NCBI GenBank assembly: GCA_009744235.1
Contig: WPHV01000011.1
Span: 62,001 to 126,000 of the forward strand
Reading direction: 5' to 3'
Source of the DNA: Gillisella vitis
GTDB taxonomy: Bacteria; Pseudomonadota; Alphaproteobacteria; Rhizobiales; Rhizobiaceae
Length of the DNA: 64,000 nt
The translations under genes were made by a program, and so were the position numbers. This document shows positions 30,729-45,462 of this stretch, piece by piece. Under the pieces are notes generated by a model that saw only the letters and a list, made by a program, of their open reading frames with translations, had not been told where the DNA came from and ran no database searches. Every line of letters begins with the position of its first letter. The first letter of the stretch is position 1.

Positions 30729-31163
30729 ATGACGGGACATGTCATCGAAAAGGTCCTGGTCTATGCAGCCGACCGCGACCGGCTCCTGGTTTTCGATGAG
30801 CCGGATTTTCCGGATATTCTACCGCAGGTGCCTGGTGGCACCATTGAACACGGTGAAAGCCCCAGCACTGCGGCTTGTCGCGAATTCGAAGAGGAGACGG
30901 GCTTAGCTTGTCCCTCGCCTCCCCGCTTTCTGACTTCTGTCGATTATCGGGATGTTCGAGATGGGGGTTCCATCCACCACAAGCGCCACTTTTTCCACCT
31001 GCCTTTGCTTCACACTCTCTATCCGCAGAGCTGGATTCACAGCGAAACAAAGCCCCATGGTGGTGGCGATCCAGTGCGTTTTTCCTTCTTCTGGTTAACC
31101 CGAGATGAGGCAAGCCACCGGCTCGGCTATGAGCATGGCGCCGTCCTGCCCCTGCTTCCTTAG
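30729..31163 (+). CDS. Nudix hydrolase
   Basis: A 144-residue protein with a perfect Nudix box, beginning GTIEHGE and continuing to REFEEETGL (about residues 37-59). Such enzymes hydrolyse nucleoside diphosphates linked to other groups; the substrate cannot be told from sequence. The flanking strands (VLVYAADRDRLLVFDEPDF and FFWLTRDEA) fit the Nudix fold. It is the second gene after the 97-residue protein and is convergent with rpoC, sharing a bidirectional terminator. Confidence 0.88.
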   Translation: MTGHVIEKVLVYAADRDRLLVFDEPDFPDILPQVPGGTIEHGESPSTAACREFEEETGLACPSPPRFLTSVDYRDVRDGGSIHHKRHFFHLPLLHTLYPQSWIHSETKPHGGGDPVRFSFFWLTRDEASHRLGYEHGAVLPLLP

Positions 31164-31261
31164 GTATCCGTCAGGTTGTTATCGAGCCAATCACCGGATT
31201 GCGTATTCCACTGATAAGCTCGAACAAACTCCGCCCTTCGCTAGGCTACATCATAAAACGG

Positions 31262-31295
31262 AAAAGCCGCCCGGATCGCTCCAGACGGCTTTTTA
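31262..31295. terminator. Bidirectional terminator between the Nudix gene and rpoC
   Basis: AAAAGCCG (31262-31269) pairs with CGGCTTTT (31286-31293), with an inner GGA/TCC step. There are T tracts on both strands (TTTTT on +, TTTT on -). It serves both convergent units. Confidence 0.75.
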
Positions 31296-31315
31296 TTTCG
31301 ATTGCTCTGCACCGA

Positions 31316-35527
<4,212 letters not shown>

Positions 35528-35673
35528 GCCTATCTCCTTGTGGGGCCTGGGGCCCTCAGCTTGGCGACGGATGTGGCCCTTCCCGGGAAGCCGCACCGCG
35601 CCTTAAAACGACAATAACCGCTGAATGCGGCAAAAGTCCCCACGCCGGTTGATGTTTACAACTGGCGGAAGAC

Positions 35674-35699
35674 GGCGCGCGCATCGAAACGCGCGCGCC
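35674..35699. other. GC-alternating hairpin between rpoB and rpoC
   Basis: GGCGCGCGC (35674-35682) pairs perfectly with GCGCGCGCC (35691-35699) around an eight-base loop, 12 bases after the rpoB stop. It has no T tract. It could be an mRNA processing or stability element. Confidence 0.5.
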
Positions 35700-35711
35700 C
35701 CACTGTCACTG

Positions 35712-38700
35712 TTATTCCGCAGCGTCCGGCAACGGGTTGACGGTATCGGCCGTCTCGAGTTTGGAATTCTCCAACTCGACCGACAGGCCAAGCGACCGCA
35801 TTTCCTTGACGAGAACGTTGAAGCTTTCCGGAATACCGGCTTCGAACGTATCGTCGCCCCGGACAATCGCCTCGTAGACCTTGGTACGACCGGCCACGTC
35901 ATCCGACTTCACCGTCAGCATCTCCTGCAGGGTGTAGGCGGCGCCGTAAGCTTCCAGCGCCCAGACTTCCATTTCCCCGAAGCGCTGACCGCCGAACTGT
36001 GCCTTGCCGCCCAAAGGCTGCTGGGTCACAAGCGAGTAAGGACCGATGGAGCGTGCATGGATCTTGTCGTCAACCAAGTGGTTGAGCTTGATCATGTACA
36101 TGTAACCAACGGTGACCTTACGGTCGAAGGTTTCACCCGTCCGTCCATCATAGAGAACCGACTGGCCGGAAGTGTGCAGACCGGCGCGGGTCAGCATTTC
36201 CGAAACGTCGCTTTCATGCGCACCGTCGAAAACCGGTGTTGCGATGGAAAGTCCGCTCTTGGCCTGATCGGCCAGTCGCAGAAGCGATTCGTCATCGAAT
36301 CTGGCGACTTCGTCATGCGACTCGCTGGCGTAGAGATCGACCAGTTCTGTCCTCAGCTCGGTGATGTCCAGATGCTTCTGGTAGTCCTCAAGCATCTGCC
36401 CAATCTTGCGACCCATGCCGGCGCAAGCCCAGGCAAGGTGGGTTTCAAGAATCTGGCCGACATTCATACGCGACGGCACGCCAAGCGGGTTCAGAACGAT
36501 ATCGACATGCGTACCGTCTTCCAGGAACGGCATGTCTTCGACCGGAACGATGCGCGACACGACGCCCTTGTTACCGTGACGGCCGGCCATCTTGTCACCT
36601 GGCTGGATCTTGCGCTTCACAGCAACAAAGACCTTGACCATCTTCATGACGCCCGGAGGCATTTCATCGCCGCGCTGGACCTTTTCGACCTTGTCCATGA
36701 AGCGCTGCTCAAGGCGCGACTTGGATTCGTCGTACTGACCACGAAGCGCTTCCAGCTCGCTTTGAACCTTCTCGTCTTCAACGGCAAACATCCACCATTG
36801 CGAACGCGGATATTCAGAAATGACGGCGTTGTTGAGTTCGACGCCCTTCTTGAAACCCTTCGGACCGGCAATCGAAACCTGACCGCGCAGCGTGTCGAGC
36901 AAACGCCCATAGACGTTGCGGTCCAGGATTGCCTGTTCGTCGTCACGGTCCTTGGCGAGACGTTCGATTTCCTCGCGTTCGATGGCCATGGCGCGCTCGT
37001 CCTTTTCAACGCCGTGGCGGTTGAAAACACGAACTTCGACAATGGTCCCGAACGTGCCCGGAGGCATGCGCATCGAGGTGTCACGGACGTCGGAAGCCTT
37101 TTCACCGAAGATGGCGCGCAGAAGCTTTTCTTCCGGCGTCATCGGGCTTTCGCCCTTCGGAGTGATCTTGCCGACCAGGATATCGCCCGGCTGCACTTCC
37201 GCACCGATGTAGACGATACCGGCTTCATCGAGGTTGCGCAGCGCTTCTTCCGAAACGTTCGGAATATCGCGGGTGATTTCTTCCGGCCCAAGCTTGGTAT
37301 CGCGGGCCATGACTTCAAACTCCTCGATATGGATCGAGGTGAAGACGTCTTCCGAAACGATACGCTCCGACATGAGGATCGAGTCCTCATAGTTATAGCC
37401 GTTCCAAGGCATAAACGCGACGAGCGCGTTGCGGCCAAGCGCCAGGTCACCGAGGTCGGTCGACGGACCGTCCGCGATGATATCGCCCTTGTTCAGAATA
37501 TCGCCAACGGCGACCAGCGGACGCTGGTTGACGCAGGTATTCTGGTTGGAACGCTGGAACTTCTGCAGACGGTAGATATCAACACCGGACTTGCCGGCAT
37601 CGAGATCTTCCGTGGCGCGGATAACGATACGCGTCGCGTCTACCTGGTCAACCACGCCGCCACGACGGGCGCCGATAGCCGCACCGGAGTCACGCGCCAC
37701 GATCGGCTCCATGCCGGTCCCAACGAACGGTGCTTCAGCCCGCAGCAGCGGAACAGCCTGACGCTGCATGTTGGAGCCCATCAGCGCGCGGTTGGCGTCG
37801 TCATTTTCCAGGAATGGAATAAGAGCGGCGGCAACGGACACGAGCTGCTTCGGCGAAACGTCCATCAGGTTGATGGTGTCGCGCGGCGACAGCATCACTT
37901 CCCCAGCGTGACGGCAAACGACGAATTCCTCGACGAATTTGCCTTCCGCGTTCAGCTCGGCATTGGCCTGGGCAACGTAATACTTGGCCTCTTCCATAGC
38001 GGAGAGGTAGATCACGTCCTTCGTCACAACGCCGTCGATGATCTTACGATACGGGCTTTCGATGAAGCCGTATTTGTTGACCCGTGCGAAGGTGGCAAGC
38101 GAGTTGATCAGACCGATATTCGGGCCTTCAGGCGTCTCAATCGGGCAGATACGGCCGTAATGGGTCGGATGCACGTCGCGCACTTCAAAGCCAGCGCGCT
38201 CGCGGGTCAGACCACCCGGTCCAAGAGCCGAAAGACGGCGCTTGTGGGTGATTTCCGACAGCGGATTGACCTGGTCCATGAACTGGCTGAGCTGGGACGA
38301 CCCGAAGAATTCGCGCACAGCAGCAGCGGCAGGCTTGGCGTTGATCAGATCCTGCGGCATGACCGTGTCGATTTCGATCGACGACATACGTTCCTTGATG
38401 GCGCGCTCCATGCGCAGCAGACCCAGACGATACTGGTTCTCCATCAATTCACCGACGGAACGAACACGGCGGTTGCCGAGGTTGTCGATATCGTCGATTT
38501 CGCCCTTGCCGTCGCGCAGTTCGACCAGCATCTTGACCACGGCCAGGATGTCTTCCTTGCGCAGAACACGCACGGTGTCGGCCACTTCGAGGTCGAGACG
38601 CATGTTCATCTTGACGCGGCCAACAGCCGACAAGTCATAACGCTCGCTGTCGAAGAACAGCGAGTTGAACATGGCTTCTGCCGAATCCATGGTTGGCGGT

Positions 38701-39851
38701 TCACCCGGACGCATGACCCGGTAGATGTCGAACAGCGCATCCTGGCGGTTTTCGTTCTTGTCGGCAGACAGCGTGTTGCGGATATACGCACCGACATTGA
38801 TATGGTCGATGCCCAGAACCGGGATCTCTTCAAAGCCTGCGTCCAGAATGATCGGCAGGGTCTTTTCGTCGATTTCGTCACCGGCTTCGAGATAGATCTC
38901 ACCGGTTGCAAAATTGACGATATCTTCGGCCAGATAATTTCCGTAAAGGTCCTCGTCGGTCGCCTTAAGAGCCTTCAGGCCCTTGTCCTGCAACTGGCGC
39001 AGAAGACGCGGCGTGAGCTTCTTGCCCGCTTCGACCACGACTTCGCCGCTATCGGCATCGACCATGTCGACGAGCGTCTTGGAACCCTTCAGCGTTTCCG
39101 CCTGGAACGGCACGCGCCAGCCCTTGCCATCGCGCTTATAGTCGGACTTGGAATAGAAGGTCGACAGGATCTCTTCGCCGTCCATGCCCAGCGCCATCAG
39201 CAGCGAGGTCACGGGGATCTTGCGGCGGCGGTCGATACGGGCGTGGACGATGTCCTTGGCGTCGAATTCGATATCGAGCCAGGAACCGCGATAAGGAATG
39301 ACGCGGGCCGCAAACAGCAGCTTGCCGGAGGAATGGCTCTTACCCTTGTCGTGGTCGAAGAACACGCCCGGCGAACGGTGCATCTGCGAGACGATAACTC
39401 GCTCGGTGCCGTTGACGATAAACGTGCCGTTATTGGTCATCAGAGGCATGTCGCCCATGTAGACCGACTGTTCCTTGATGTCCTTGATCGAGCGGGCACC
39501 CGTATCTTCATCAATATCGAACACGATCAGGCGTAATGTTACCTTGAGCGGCGCTGCATAGGTCAGGTCGCGCTGGCGGCATTCATCGACGTCGAACTTC
39601 GGCGGCTCGAATTCGTAGGACACGAATTCCAACATCGAGGCACCGGAAAAATCGGTGATCGGGAAAACGGATCTGAAAACAGTTTGAAGCCCCTCGTCGG
39701 GACGACCGCCTTCAGGCTCGTCAACCATGAGGAACTGATCATAAGATGCCTTCTGAACCTCAATGAGGTTCGGCATTTCTGCCACTTCTGGAATCTTTCC
39801 GAAAAACTTGCGTACGCGCCTGCGACCGTTAAAGGAAAGGGTCTGAGCCAT
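35712..39851 (-). CDS. rpoB: RNA polymerase beta subunit
   Basis: A 1379-residue catalytic subunit. The rifampicin-binding region reads [22 protein letters not shown] with the wild-type residues of sensitive strains, followed by [20 protein letters not shown]. The C-terminal clamp region has [22 protein letters not shown]. The start [19 protein letters not shown] is the usual alphaproteobacterial N-terminus. It lies 252 bases after rplL, with a long perfect hairpin in the gap. Confidence 0.99.
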   Translation of the reverse strand: MAQTLSFNGRRRVRKFFGKIPEVAEMPNLIEVQKASYDQFLMVDEPEGGRPDEGLQTVFRSVFPITDFSGASMLEFVSYEFEPPKFDVDECRQRDLTYAAPLKVTLRLIVFDIDEDTGARSIKDIKEQSVYMGDMPLMTNNGTFIVNGTERVIVSQMHRSPGVFFDHDKGKSHSSGKLLFAARVIPYRGSWLDIEFDAKDIVHARIDRRRKIPVTSLLMALGMDGEEILSTFYSKSDYKRDGKGWRVPFQAETLKGSKTLVDMVDADSGEVVVEAGKKLTPRLLRQLQDKGLKALKATDEDLYGNYLAEDIVNFATGEIYLEAGDEIDEKTLPIILDAGFEEIPVLGIDHINVGAYIRNTLSADKNENRQDALFDIYRVMRPGEPPTMDSAEAMFNSLFFDSERYDLSAVGRVKMNMRLDLEVADTVRVLRKEDILAVVKMLVELRDGKGEIDDIDNLGNRRVRSVGELMENQYRLGLLRMERAIKERMSSIEIDTVMPQDLINAKPAAAAVREFFGSSQLSQFMDQVNPLSEITHKRRLSALGPGGLTRERAGFEVRDVHPTHYGRICPIETPEGPNIGLINSLATFARVNKYGFIESPYRKIIDGVVTKDVIYLSAMEEAKYYVAQANAELNAEGKFVEEFVVCRHAGEVMLSPRDTINLMDVSPKQLVSVAAALIPFLENDDANRALMGSNMQRQAVPLLRAEAPFVGTGMEPIVARDSGAAIGARRGGVVDQVDATRIVIRATEDLDAGKSGVDIYRLQKFQRSNQNTCVNQRPLVAVGDILNKGDIIADGPSTDLGDLALGRNALVAFMPWNGYNYEDSILMSERIVSEDVFTSIHIEEFEVMARDTKLGPEEITRDIPNVSEEALRNLDEAGIVYIGAEVQPGDILVGKITPKGESPMTPEEKLLRAIFGEKASDVRDTSMRMPPGTFGTIVEVRVFNRHGVEKDERAMAIEREEIERLAKDRDDEQAILDRNVYGRLLDTLRGQVSIAGPKGFKKGVELNNAVISEYPRSQWWMFAVEDEKVQSELEALRGQYDESKSRLEQRFMDKVEKVQRGDEMPPGVMKMVKVFVAVKRKIQPGDKMAGRHGNKGVVSRIVPVEDMPFLEDGTHVDIVLNPLGVPSRMNVGQILETHLAWACAGMGRKIGQMLEDYQKHLDITELRTELVDLYASESHDEVARFDDESLLRLADQAKSGLSIATPVFDGAHESDVSEMLTRAGLHTSGQSVLYDGRTGETFDRKVTVGYMYMIKLNHLVDDKIHARSIGPYSLVTQQPLGGKAQFGGQRFGEMEVWALEAYGAAYTLQEMLTVKSDDVAGRTKVYEAIVRGDDTFEAGIPESFNVLVKEMRSLGLSVELENSKLETADTVNPLPDAAE

Positions 39852-40005
39852 CGTCGCTCCTTGTCAGTTTGCACCCGGGCCTGCAACAGACGGCAACCGC
39901 TGGCCAGGCGGCACCATCAATCATGGGTCGTCAATCTCGTTCCAGTTCAGGCGGGAAGGCCGGTTTGCCTTGAGCGCCAGATCGGAACCATCCTCTTGAG
40001 AACCC

Positions 40006-40041
40006 ATTACCCAAAAGCCGTTTTACCGGCTTTTGGGTAAT
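40006..40041. other. Perfect 15-bp hairpin between rplL and rpoB
   Basis: ATTACCCAAAAGCCG (40006-40020) is exactly complementary to 40027-40041 around a six-base loop. On the - strand the inner part has AAAAGCCG/CGGCTTTT, like a terminator core, but the T tract is itself base-paired with the flanks. In enterobacteria the rplL-rpoB gap holds an attenuator and an RNase III site; a similar role is inferred. Confidence 0.7.
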
Positions 40042-40103
40042 AATTTCCGCCAGGAAAACGACTCCGGAGAGAGTTTGCACCCTCGCCGGAGCCGAAGTCT
40101 GAA

Positions 40104-40478
40104 TTACTTGACGTCAACCTTGGCGCCAGCGTCTTCAAGCTTCTTCTTCAGGTCAGCAGCTTCAGCCTTGGAAACGGCTTCCTTGACAGCCTTCGGAGCG
40201 CCTTCAACGAGGTCCTTGGCTTCCTTCAGGCCGAGGCCTGTGATCGCGCGAACTTCCTTGATGACGTTGATCTTGTTTGCACCGGCTTCGGTCAGGATAA
40301 CGTCGAATTCGGTCTTTTCTTCTTCAACAACTGCGGCAGCAGCGCCACCAGCAGCAGCAGCAGCTACAGGAGCAGCTGCAGATACGCCCCACTTTTCTTC
40401 GAGCAGCTTGGAAAGCTCAGCAGCTTCCAGAACGGTCAAAGAGGAGAGGTCTTCTACGATCTTAGCGAGATCAGCCAT
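40104..40478 (-). CDS. rplL: 50S ribosomal protein L7/L12
   Basis: A 124-residue stalk protein. The N-terminal dimerisation helix ([29 protein letters not shown], in parts), an alanine-rich flexible hinge, and the C-terminal factor-binding domain with [20 protein letters not shown] are all present. It recruits and stimulates translational GTPases. It lies 68 bases after rplJ and 252 before rpoB. Confidence 0.98.
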   Translation of the reverse strand: MADLAKIVEDLSSLTVLEAAELSKLLEEKWGVSAAAPVAAAAAGGAAAAVVEEEKTEFDVILTEAGANKINVIKEVRAITGLGLKEAKDLVEGAPKAVKEAVSKAEAADLKKKLEDAGAKVDVK

Positions 40479-40546
40479 TTTACTAGTCCTTTGTCAGTGT
40501 TCGGTTCGAAACGAACTGGTTTGGGTATGAACAGCGAAAAACCGCC

Positions 40547-41065
40547 TTACGCGGCTTCGTCCTTCTTGGCATAGGCCGCAAACACACGAGCAAGCTGAGC
40601 TGCCGGTGCCTGAACAACGCCTGCGATGCGAGTAGCTGGGGTCTGGATCATGCCGACCAGCTTTGCACGCAGCTCGTCCAGCGAAGGCAGGGTCGCAAGC
40701 GACTTAACTGCATCCACGGAGAGCGTGGTTGTTCCCATGGAACCACCGAGAACAACGAGCTTGTCGTTAATCTTGGCGAAATCCATGACGACTTTCGGAG
40801 CCGTGATCGGGTCGACGCTGTAAGCAATCAGCGTCTGGCCCTTGAAGAGATCTGTCATCCCTTCCGACTCCGTGCCCTGAAGAGCGATCTTGGCCAGACG
40901 GTTCTTCGCGACTTTGACGGTGCCGCCAGCAGCGCGCATTTTTGAACGGAAGTCGTTCATCTGCGCAACCGTGACACCAGCATAGTGGGCCACAACAACC
41001 GAACCGGAAGCCTTGAAGACTTCGTTCAGTTCTGTGACGAATTCGCGTTTTTCCGCTCTTTCCAC
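40547..41065 (-). CDS. rplJ: 50S ribosomal protein L10 (GTG start)
   Basis: A 172-residue stalk base protein that binds L7/L12 dimers through its C-terminal helix. The protein starts (V/M)[16 protein letters not shown]; a GTG at 41065 follows TGGAGA, and the frame further upstream to 41128 is not L10-like. It includes [25 protein letters not shown] across the rRNA-binding region. The leader upstream contains three hairpins, consistent with autogenous control by L10 known in other bacteria. Confidence 0.95.
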   Translation of the reverse strand: MERAEKREFVTELNEVFKASGSVVVAHYAGVTVAQMNDFRSKMRAAGGTVKVAKNRLAKIALQGTESEGMTDLFKGQTLIAYSVDPITAPKVVMDFAKINDKLVVLGGSMGTTTLSVDAVKSLATLPSLDELRAKLVGMIQTPATRIAGVVQAPAAQLARVFAAYAKKDEAA

Positions 41066-41332
41066 TGTCTGTCTCCAGTAGACGGGACCGCAATCCTGCA
41101 GGCCCCATCGGGTTTGCCTTTGCCTCAAGGGATCTAAACTCGTCAGATCCCAAGCGACGCTTGAGGATCCTGTCCCCCCGCACTGTCACCCGAAGGCGTC
41201 AGGCACAAGGCACACAAGGCTCGAACCGACACTTCCGTAACGCCTTGGCGTTCGTGAAGAATTTCGGGTCTTACCCGTCTCATGCAGGCAAATATTAAGG
41301 CCTTGCGGCCGCCCACAATCTCGGACAGGAAA

Positions 41333-41403
41333 TCCGGCTATAAAACCGGACATTCCCGGTCCCGAAGGACCGGGAATTCTTGAATACGGGGTGGAACACC
41401 CCG
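41333..41403 (-). promoter_or_regulatory. Three-hairpin leader between rplA and rplJ
   Basis: Reading along the - strand: CGGGGTG/CACCCCG with a three-base loop (41403-41387), ATTCCCGGTCC/GGACCGGGAAT with a four-base loop (41377-41352), and TCCGG/CCGGA (41350-41333). They begin five bases after the rplA stop, inside a 343-base gap with no gene. L10 or L10-L12 leader regulation and transcript attenuation are known for this gap in other bacteria; the role here is inferred. Confidence 0.55.
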
Positions 41404-41408
41404 AAAAA

Positions 41409-42104
41409 TTAAGCTGTGACCGACGAAGGGTCGATCTTGACGCCAGGACCCATGGTCGAGGAGATCGCTACGCGCTTGACGTAGTTACCCTTGGCGCCAG
41501 CCGGCTTTGCCTTGATGACAGCATCAGCAAAGGCCTTGATGTTTTCTTCAAGAGCCTTGGCTTCGAACGAGGCCTTGCCGATACCGGCGTGGATGATACC
41601 AGCCTTCTCAACGCGGAACTCAACGGCGCCGCCCTTGGAAGCCTTAACGGCACCAGCAACGTCCATGGTCACAGTGCCGACCTTCGGGTTCGGCATCATG
41701 CCACGCGGGCCGAGAACCTTACCGAGACGGCCGACCAGCGGCATCATGTCAGGCGTTGCGATGCAACGATCAAAATCGATCTTGCCGCCCTGGACGATTT
41801 CGACCAGGTCTTCGGCACCAACCACTTCTGCGCCAGCAGCACGGGCTTCATCAGCCTTGGCGCCACGAGCGAATACGGCAACGCGAACGTCACGGCCAGT
41901 GCCATTCGGCAGGTTGACAACGCCACGAACCATCTGGTCAGCGTGACGAGGGTCAACGCCCAGATTCATGGCAATTTCGATGGTTTCATCGAACTTGGCA
42001 ACGGCACGTTCCTTAACCATAGAAATGGCATCGGTCAGAGCAACCAGCTTGGTGGGATCAACGCCTTCGCGGATCTTCTGAATACGCTTTGCAAGCTTTG
42101 CCAT
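41409..42104 (-). CDS. rplA: 50S ribosomal protein L1
   Basis: A 231-residue L1 of the mobile stalk, which controls E-site tRNA release and represses its own operon in several bacteria. The start [20 protein letters not shown] is at the ATG 42104; an in-frame TTG two codons upstream is not preferred. Signatures are [10 protein letters not shown] and [17 protein letters not shown]. It is two bases after rplK. Confidence 0.97.
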   Translation of the reverse strand: MAKLAKRIQKIREGVDPTKLVALTDAISMVKERAVAKFDETIEIAMNLGVDPRHADQMVRGVVNLPNGTGRDVRVAVFARGAKADEARAAGAEVVGAEDLVEIVQGGKIDFDRCIATPDMMPLVGRLGKVLGPRGMMPNPKVGTVTMDVAGAVKASKGGAVEFRVEKAGIIHAGIGKASFEAKALEENIKAFADAVIKAKPAGAKGNYVKRVAISSTMGPGVKIDPSSVTA

Positions 42105-42106
42105 GA

Positions 42107-42538
42107 TCAACCTACCACTTCCAGGCCCATGGAGCGGGCAGAACCCTCGACCATTGCCATAGCGCCGTCAACGTCGGCAGCATTCAGATCCTTCATCTTG
42201 GCTTCGGCGATCGTACGAACCTGAGCCTTGGTGATGGTGCCAGCTTTTCCGCCCTTGCCCGGAGTCTTCGAGCCGGACTGAATCTTTGCTTCCTTCTTCA
42301 ACCAGTAAGTAACCGGAGGCTGCTTCATGATGAAGGTGAAGGACTTGTCCTGGTAATAGGTAATGACGACCGGAATCGGCATGCCCTTTTCCATTTCCTG
42401 CGTGGCGGCATTGAACGCCTTGCAGAATTCCATGATATTGACACCACGCTGACCAAGCGCAGGACCGATTGGCGGGGACGGATTAGCCGATCCTGCCTTG
42501 ACCTGAAGCTTGAGCTGGCCTGCAACTTTTTTAGCCAT
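42107..42538 (-). CDS. rplK: 50S ribosomal protein L11
   Basis: A 143-residue L11 of the GTPase-associated centre, the site of thiostrepton action and RelA sensing. It starts [30 protein letters not shown] (in parts), with the proline-rich [13 protein letters not shown] motif; an upstream open frame to 42577 is excluded. Its stop is two bases before rplA. The gap to nusG is 146 bases. Confidence 0.98.
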   Translation of the reverse strand: MAKKVAGQLKLQVKAGSANPSPPIGPALGQRGVNIMEFCKAFNAATQEMEKGMPIPVVITYYQDKSFTFIMKQPPVTYWLKKEAKIQSGSKTPGKGGKAGTITKAQVRTIAEAKMKDLNAADVDGAMAMVEGSARSMGLEVVG

Positions 42539-42661
42539 TTCTCTCTGCCTTTCTATCAGACCGGTTGCCCGGCCCACTCATGCCGGACATGCCGGCGGCT
42601 GCGGTTGCGTGGTGCGTATGAACGATCCGGCTTAAGAGACCGCCGCACTCCCACGCGAAAC

Positions 42662-42677
42662 GGGAGGTTACCCTCCC
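42662..42677. other. Small hairpin after nusG
   Basis: GGGAGG and CCTCCC flank a four-base loop eight bases after the nusG stop. No strong T tract follows on the - strand. It may modulate readthrough to rplK. Confidence 0.35.
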
Positions 42678-42684
42678 TGACCAA

Positions 42685-43215
42685 TCAGACCTTTTCGACC
42701 TGACTGTATTCAAGCTCGACCGGCGTAGCGCGACCAAAGATTGACACCTCAACTTTAAGGCGCGACCGCTCCTCATCGACATCCTGCACAACACCGTTGA
42801 AGGATGCAAAAGGACCATCGGAAACGCGAACCTGCTCGCCGATCTCGAAGGACAACGAGGACTTGGGACGCTCGACACCCTCCTGAACCTGACCGAGAAT
42901 CCTATCAGCTTCGTAATCAGGGATCGGAACCGGCTTATTATCGGAACCAAGGAAACCCGTGACCTTTGGGGTATTCTTGATCAAGTGATACACTTCATCC
43001 GTCAAATTCGCCCGCACCAGCACGTAACCGGGGAAGAACTTGCGCTCGCTGTCAACCTTACGACCGCGACGGACCTCGACAACCTTTTCGGTCGGAACCA
43101 GGATCTTTTCAAAGAGATGCCCAAGCCCCTTCTGGCGAGCCTTCTCTTCAATCGATTCCGCGACCTTCTTTTCAAAATTAGAATATGCGTGGACGATATA
43201 CCAACGTGCAGCCAT
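42685..43215 (-). CDS. nusG: Transcription antitermination/elongation factor NusG
   Basis: A 176-residue NusG with the N-terminal NGN domain ([31 protein letters not shown]) and a C-terminal KOW domain ([18 protein letters not shown]). It binds the polymerase clamp and couples transcription to ribosomes and Rho. It is 16 bases after secE, the standard order. Confidence 0.98.
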   Translation of the reverse strand: MAARWYIVHAYSNFEKKVAESIEEKARQKGLGHLFEKILVPTEKVVEVRRGRKVDSERKFFPGYVLVRANLTDEVYHLIKNTPKVTGFLGSDNKPVPIPDYEADRILGQVQEGVERPKSSLSFEIGEQVRVSDGPFASFNGVVQDVDEERSRLKVEVSIFGRATPVELEYSQVEKV

Positions 43216-43231
43216 GTTCGTTCCCGTCCTG

Positions 43232-43432
43232 TTAATTGCCGAGATTCAGGACAAGGCTCAAAACCCAGCCAATAACCTGATCCGCCGCAAAGAAAAACAG
43301 CGAGGCAAAAATCACCATGGCCAACACCATCAGCGTCGAGATCACAGTCTCGCGGCGCGACGGCCAGGTGACTTTGGACGTTTCGGAGCGGACCTGCTGC
43401 AAAAACGCAAATGGATTAGTCTTCGATGCCAT
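43232..43432 (-). CDS. secE: Protein translocase subunit SecE
   Basis: A 66-residue single-span SecE with [21 protein letters not shown] before one C-terminal membrane helix, the short form found in most bacteria. It clamps SecY in the inner membrane. It lies between tRNA-Trp and nusG, so the order trpT-secE-nusG-rplK is conserved. Confidence 0.96.
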   Translation of the reverse strand: MASKTNPFAFLQQVRSETSKVTWPSRRETVISTLMVLAMVIFASLFFFAADQVIGWVLSLVLNLGN

Positions 43433-43614
43433 CTAATGCCCACGCATTTACGGCACGTAAAGCTGAAAAGATCAGCCCCACGCACCGCGTGTCTGTTTGA
43501 GTGTTACATAAACGCCGATTCTCACTTTAACAAGGGCAAAACCGACATTTAAACAAATTCTACAACGCCAAAACCCACCAGCCGAAAAAATCAATTCCAA
43601 CACTGTGTGAAAAA

Positions 43615-43690
<76 letters not shown>

Positions 43691-43744
43691 ATCTGCACGT
43701 CCGAGTGATGTGCCTATGGCCATCCCGTCCGTTGCTTGGCGCTC

Positions 43745-43773
43745 CGTTTAAGACGGTCGGTGACGATTGGCAA
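43745..43773 (-). promoter_or_regulatory. Promoter candidate for tRNA-Trp-secE-nusG
   Basis: On the - strand TTGCCA (43773-43768) and TAAACG (43750-43745) are 17 bases apart, about 55 bases before the tRNA-Trp 5' end. It is a consensus match only. Confidence 0.4.
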
Positions 43774-43811
43774 GAGGGTTTTTTGCACATTCAAAACAAA
43801 ATACCGTTTTC

Positions 43812-44465
43812 CTACCAGTGACGACTATAGCTCGCCCGGAAGGTGGTCGAAGGCGCATCGAGCAGATTGGTCATAGCGGCCGAAAGACCGACATCGCCGA
43901 AAACCTTTTTCTCAATACCGACAGATCCAGTCGTCGTCGCATCCAGCTGGTCGATACCCGCTTCGCTGTAAAGCGATGCCGACCAATCCGGCATGGACAA
44001 ATCCAGCCGCTGGCTCGCCGACAGCCCCGCCCCATCACCACTGACCCGGCGCACCTGGATAATGCGAGTCGAGCCAAGCGTGAAGTCAGGCGTCAGCGTC
44101 CAGTTCCAGGCGCGCTCCATCGACAGGCTGGAGGCACCCGTTGCGGGTGTGAAACTGGTATTGAGATAGGTCGCAGGCCCATTGGTTTTGTCATTGCCTT
44201 CCAGCAGCACCCGTCCCCAGAGCCGCAACGGCAGCGTGGATTGATCCACCTGCCCGCTCCTCGTGGCAATGATCGAGGTATCAACACCTATTTTCGGCTC
44301 AAAAGCATTCCGCAACTGAACGCCGGTCTGGATAGCAACACCACTCGTGCCGTTGCGCGACACGTTCCAGATCAACGGCCTGCCAAAATCGGCAGCCTGG
44401 CCAACCCAGGAAAATGGTAGAATGAAAAAAGGCGCAATCGCAACCGCGCACATCAGACGAATCAT
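43812..44465 (-). CDS. Secreted or outer-membrane protein of unknown function, 217 aa
   Basis: It has an N-terminal signal peptide (MIRLMCAVAIAPFFILPF...GQA) and then many alternating short polar/hydrophobic strands. The C-terminus is RASYSRHW, with a terminal aromatic residue as in outer-membrane beta-barrels. The repeated strand pattern (VQLRNAFEPKIGVDTSI, LRLWGRVLLEG, WNWTLTPDFTLG) fits a small barrel. I do not recognise a family. It is downstream of the two glycosyltransferase-like genes on the same strand, separated by 137 bases. Confidence 0.6.
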   Translation of the reverse strand: MIRLMCAVAIAPFFILPFSWVGQAADFGRPLIWNVSRNGTSGVAIQTGVQLRNAFEPKIGVDTSIIATRSGQVDQSTLPLRLWGRVLLEGNDKTNGPATYLNTSFTPATGASSLSMERAWNWTLTPDFTLGSTRIIQVRRVSGDGAGLSASQRLDLSMPDWSASLYSEAGIDQLDATTTGSVGIEKKVFGDVGLSAAMTNLLDAPSTTFRASYSRHW

Positions 44466-44602
44466 AGATACATCTTTATGTGTTCAGGGTGGGTTCGGCC
44501 CCAAACAAGCCGGGACAGCGTAAATAGTTATATCGCTATATTAACAACCAACGCCATTTATCGCAAATCAATTTTTTGCGGTGCAGCATGGCAAAACGCG
44601 AA

Positions 44603-45460
44603 TCAACTCTTGGCCTTCTTGGCGTTCAATCGCTGTTTTCTGGTTTTCGGCTTCAGCTTTTTTGAGAGCTGATAAAACCAGCGCAGGATCTTTGTGACGG
44701 AAATCAGCTTATCGATTTCCTTGTTTGCCCCTTCAAGACGGCTTGCCAGCACGTCAGCGGCAGACAGCGCGACCGCCCCCTCAGTCAAATCAGGGAATCG
44801 TTGCAGTAGTGCCGCATAAGCGTTTTTCTCTGCCGCACCCGGAGCGACCAGCTTGCCGGAATGGATGAACAATCGCAGCACGACCTGTTCGAATGTCCAG
44901 TCATGCAGATGAAAGACTTTCCATTTCTCACTGCGTCGGGCTGAAAATCCATCCAGCACAATGGTCTTTTCGGGCAGGTATTCACTCAGCCATAAGGCCA
45001 AGGCAAAACCGCTGGTCGGAATATGATCGCCAGGATAAAAACTGGAAAAATGGCTGGAGAGATCCAGATGGCCAACCGCAGCCCCTTCGAATTTGCCGGC
45101 TTCGCTGAACAATTCTCCGGGATGAGCCCTGACATTCATTACGCCTAGAAAAGTGTCAGCTGGAAAATAGCCAAGTACCTCTTTGACTTCCTTGCGGTAG
45201 ACGATATTGGCGCCAACCGAACCACTGCGCGCCACCAGCAGCGACGGGCGATCGAACGGCTTGTCGAGGATCTTGTAGACCTTGTTGAAAAACACGAACA
45301 AGCTCGTATGCGGCAATTCGCGCCGCAGCCTGTCCACATTGGCCTCTTCGCTGTTGGCGACGAGGACGATATGGGTGAAACGGCCGAGCAACGCCTGCCA
45401 GTCCGTAAAGGCCTGGATGCTGGCGGTCGTGGGGCGCGCGCTGCCGTTCTGGACTGTCAT
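44603..45460 (-). CDS. Sialyltransferase-like (GT29-like) putative glycosyltransferase
   Basis: A 285-residue protein. The ATG at 45460 lies two bases after the upstream gene's stop. It shows an order of motifs like that of GT29 sialyltransferases: an early strand with VLVANS and FVFFNKV (motif L-like), then SGFALALWLSEYLPEKTIVLDGFS (motif S-like), and a later HDWTFEQ with a His/Glu pair (motif VS-like). The C-terminus is a basic tail (KKLKPKTRKQRLNAKKAKS). GT29-like proteins exist in some bacteria with unclear sugars. The assignment is inference from motif order; the donor and acceptor are unknown. It is probably coupled to the DxD glycosyltransferase upstream. Confidence 0.5.
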   Translation of the reverse strand: MTVQNGSARPTTASIQAFTDWQALLGRFTHIVLVANSEEANVDRLRRELPHTSLFVFFNKVYKILDKPFDRPSLLVARSGSVGANIVYRKEVKEVLGYFPADTFLGVMNVRAHPGELFSEAGKFEGAAVGHLDLSSHFSSFYPGDHIPTSGFALALWLSEYLPEKTIVLDGFSARRSEKWKVFHLHDWTFEQVVLRLFIHSGKLVAPGAAEKNAYAALLQRFPDLTEGAVALSAADVLASRLEGANKEIDKLISVTKILRWFYQLSKKLKPKTRKQRLNAKKAKS

Positions 45461-45462
45461 GG

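Noticed and set aside
35625-39536. 1303-codon frame on the + strand opposite rpoB
   Set aside because: It is antisense to rpoB with no recognisable domain.
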